Source: Sulfurovum sp. (GTDB taxonomy: Bacteria > Campylobacterota > Campylobacteria > Campylobacterales > Sulfurovaceae). From it: a DNA stretch of 5,885 nucleotides. The stretch spans positions 1 through 5,885 of the forward strand of contig JAPHUJ010000162.1 of NCBI GenBank assembly GCA_026193735.1. The letters run 5' to 3'. Every line of letters begins with the position of its first letter. Within the stretch, counting starts at the first letter, position 1. Below, piece after piece: positions 4,690 through 5,885 of this stretch. The position numbers were made by a program, and so were the translations under genes. Below the pieces are notes generated by a model that saw nothing but the letters and a program-made list of their open reading frames with translations, did no database searches and had not been told where the DNA came from.

Positions 4690-5885
4690 TTGAAAACCAT
4701 CACTATTATAGATACATTCGGCTTCTTCTTTCGTTCATATTTTGCACTTCCTCCTCTACGTAACAGCGACGGTTTCCCTACAGGACTGCTTACGGGGTTT
4801 ATTAACCTTGTTGATTCTTTACATCGTGACCATAGTACAGATTATTTGGTGTTTGCACTAGATGCTAAGGGCAGAACATTTCGTAATGACCTTTATGCCG
4901 AGTATAAGGCTCACCGTGAAGCACCGCCTGAGGATTTGATCAAACAGCTTCCTGTTGCCATAGATTGGATAGAACAGATGGGTTTTGCCAACCTCTCTCG
5001 AGAAGGCTTTGAAGCTGATGATGTCATCGCTACCGTTACTAAATTTGCCAGAGAGCAGGATATTAAAGTACGTATTGTCTCACACGATAAAGACCTTTAT
5101 CAGCTTATAGATGACGGTGTGGTTGTGATGTATGATTCAGTGAAGAGAAAAGAGGTTGACGAGCAGGCATGTATGGAAAAATTTGGGGTCAATCCTAAAG
5201 ATTTCATTAACTTCCAAGCTTTGGTTGGAGACAGTTCAGACAATGTACCAGGTGTAAAGGGAATAGGTCAAAAGGGTGCAAGTAAACTCATCAATGAGTA
5301 CCACACACTTGAAGCCATCTATGCAGACATAGAAAACTGCGGTACCCCTCGTACGCAAAAACTCTTGCTTGAGAGTAAAGAGAATGCTTTTTTGTCACGG
5401 GAACTTGTGACCATGAGTGAAGAAGTTTTTAAAGATATGGACGTTGAGAGTTTTGTATTTGAAGACAAAAACTATTTGACCTGTCTAGTAGATGAGTTTA
5501 AAATGTATGAGATGAAACAAGCCATTAAAAAAGCACAGGTAGGGCAAGAAGAAGCTGTATCTGCTGATATGGTGAAGCAGCCTGGATCGGCCGATCCTAA
5601 AGTCACTGATCCGACACTAAGCTTTGAAGCCGTGACCTTAGATACAAAGGAGAAGTTAAATACTGTTATAGATAGTATACCTGGCGATGCCATCGTAGCT
5701 TTTGACACAGAAACAACAGGGCTAGATACCAAAGTAGCCAAAATGGTAGGATTCAGTTTTTGTGTGGATGCACAAAAATCCTACTACGTACCCATAGGAC
5801 ATAGTTACCTGGGAGTTGAAGAGCAGGTAGAGAGTGATGATGCCGTAGCTGCATTAAAAAAGCTTTTAACTCGCAACATCATAGG
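4690..5885 (+). CDS. polA: DNA polymerase I (PolA), N-terminal part (cut by window edge)
   Basis: PolA fills gaps after excision repair and replaces Okazaki primers. The 398 codons visible cover the 5' nuclease domain and the start of the 3'-5' exonuclease domain; the polymerase domain lies beyond the edge. Metal-binding acidic residues of the 5' nuclease are visible: D8 (IIDTFGFFFRSY), D58 (FALDAKGRTFR), E108/D110/D111 (FEADDVIA), D133 and D135 (SHDKDLYQL), and D181/D184 in GDSSDNVPGVKGIG (180-193), the helix-hairpin-helix region. A low-complexity linker (about 275-320) leads to FDTETTGLD (338-346), in which D339 and E341 are the exonuclease I pair, so proofreading looks intact at this motif. 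The start is TTG at 4690: TAG at 4678 is in frame, the next in-frame ATG is about 97 codons later and would remove catalytic residues, and KTITIID is a normal family N-terminus. AGG (4679-4681) lies eight bases upstream. Confidence 0.96.
   Translation, partial: MKTITIIDTFGFFFRSYFALPPLRNSDGFPTGLLTGFINLVDSLHRDHSTDYLVFALDAKGRTFRNDLYAEYKAHREAPPEDLIKQLPVAIDWIEQMGFANLSREGFEADDVIATVTKFAREQDIKVRIVSHDKDLYQLIDDGVVVMYDSVKRKEVDEQACMEKFGVNPKDFINFQALVGDSSDNVPGVKGIGQKGASKLINEYHTLEAIYADIENCGTPRTQKLLLESKENAFLSRELVTMSEEVFKDMDVESFVFEDKNYLTCLVDEFKMYEMKQAIKKAQVGQEEAVSADMVKQPGSADPKVTDPTLSFEAVTLDTKEKLNTVIDSIPGDAIVAFDTETTGLDTKVAKMVGFSFCVDAQKSYYVPIGHSYLGVEEQVESDDAVAALKKLLTRNII

Noticed and set aside
1222..4690. uvrA and polA as one repair operon
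   Set aside because: A minus-strand gene, a hairpin terminator and a divergent promoter region lie between them.
5472..5741. Minus-strand open frame of 89 codons inside polA
   Set aside because: The sense strand has continuous PolA domain similarity including the exonuclease motif; the serine-rich antisense translation is a shadow.

Overview
The window looks like chromosomal DNA of a Campylobacterota (epsilonproteobacterial) relative, probably in the Sulfurovum/Sulfurimonas direction. This rests on AT-rich intergenic DNA, promoters with T-rich tracts and a TATAAT-like -10 but weak -35 elements, and the overall character of the UvrA and PolA proteins. The genus is an inference. No mobile element, CRISPR array, tRNA or rRNA gene was seen.

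Layout, left to right. (1) At 1-302, minus strand, is the N-terminal part of an unrecognised protein with one N-terminal membrane segment. It is cut by the window edge. (2) A 125-bp divergent promoter region (303-427) carries an extended -10 overlapped by a perfect inverted repeat. (3) At 428-1168 is a TauE/SafE-family membrane permease. (4) At 1222-4047 is a full-length uvrA, the damage-recognition ATPase of nucleotide excision repair. (5) An imperfect long hairpin at 4032-4085 spans the convergent 3' ends of uvrA and the next gene and is probably a two-way terminator. (6) At 4064-4447, minus strand, is an unrecognised 127-residue protein with two membrane segments. (7) The 242-bp region 4448-4689 lies between two divergent genes. 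Its minus strand holds a well-formed cyclic-di-GMP-I (GEMM-I) riboswitch that leads into the small membrane protein gene. Its plus-strand right end holds the likely polA promoter. (8) At 4690-5885 is the 5' two fifths or so of polA (DNA polymerase I), starting at TTG and running off the right edge.

The most interesting element is the riboswitch. The P2 stem with a GNRA tetraloop, the conserved internal loop, the P3 stem and the three ligand-contacting positions can all be matched to the known class, and two base pairs differ from the Vibrio Vc2 aptamer in a compensatory way. The aptamer's 3' strand is also complementary to the ribosome binding site region of the downstream gene, which suggests a translational ON switch. 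The two-membrane-segment protein is therefore predicted to be made in response to c-di-GMP, the second messenger that controls the change between motile and surface-attached life. Its function is unknown.

uvrA and polA both serve excision repair (damage recognition and gap filling) and lie on the same strand, but the riboswitch-controlled gene in opposite orientation separates them, so they are not one operon.
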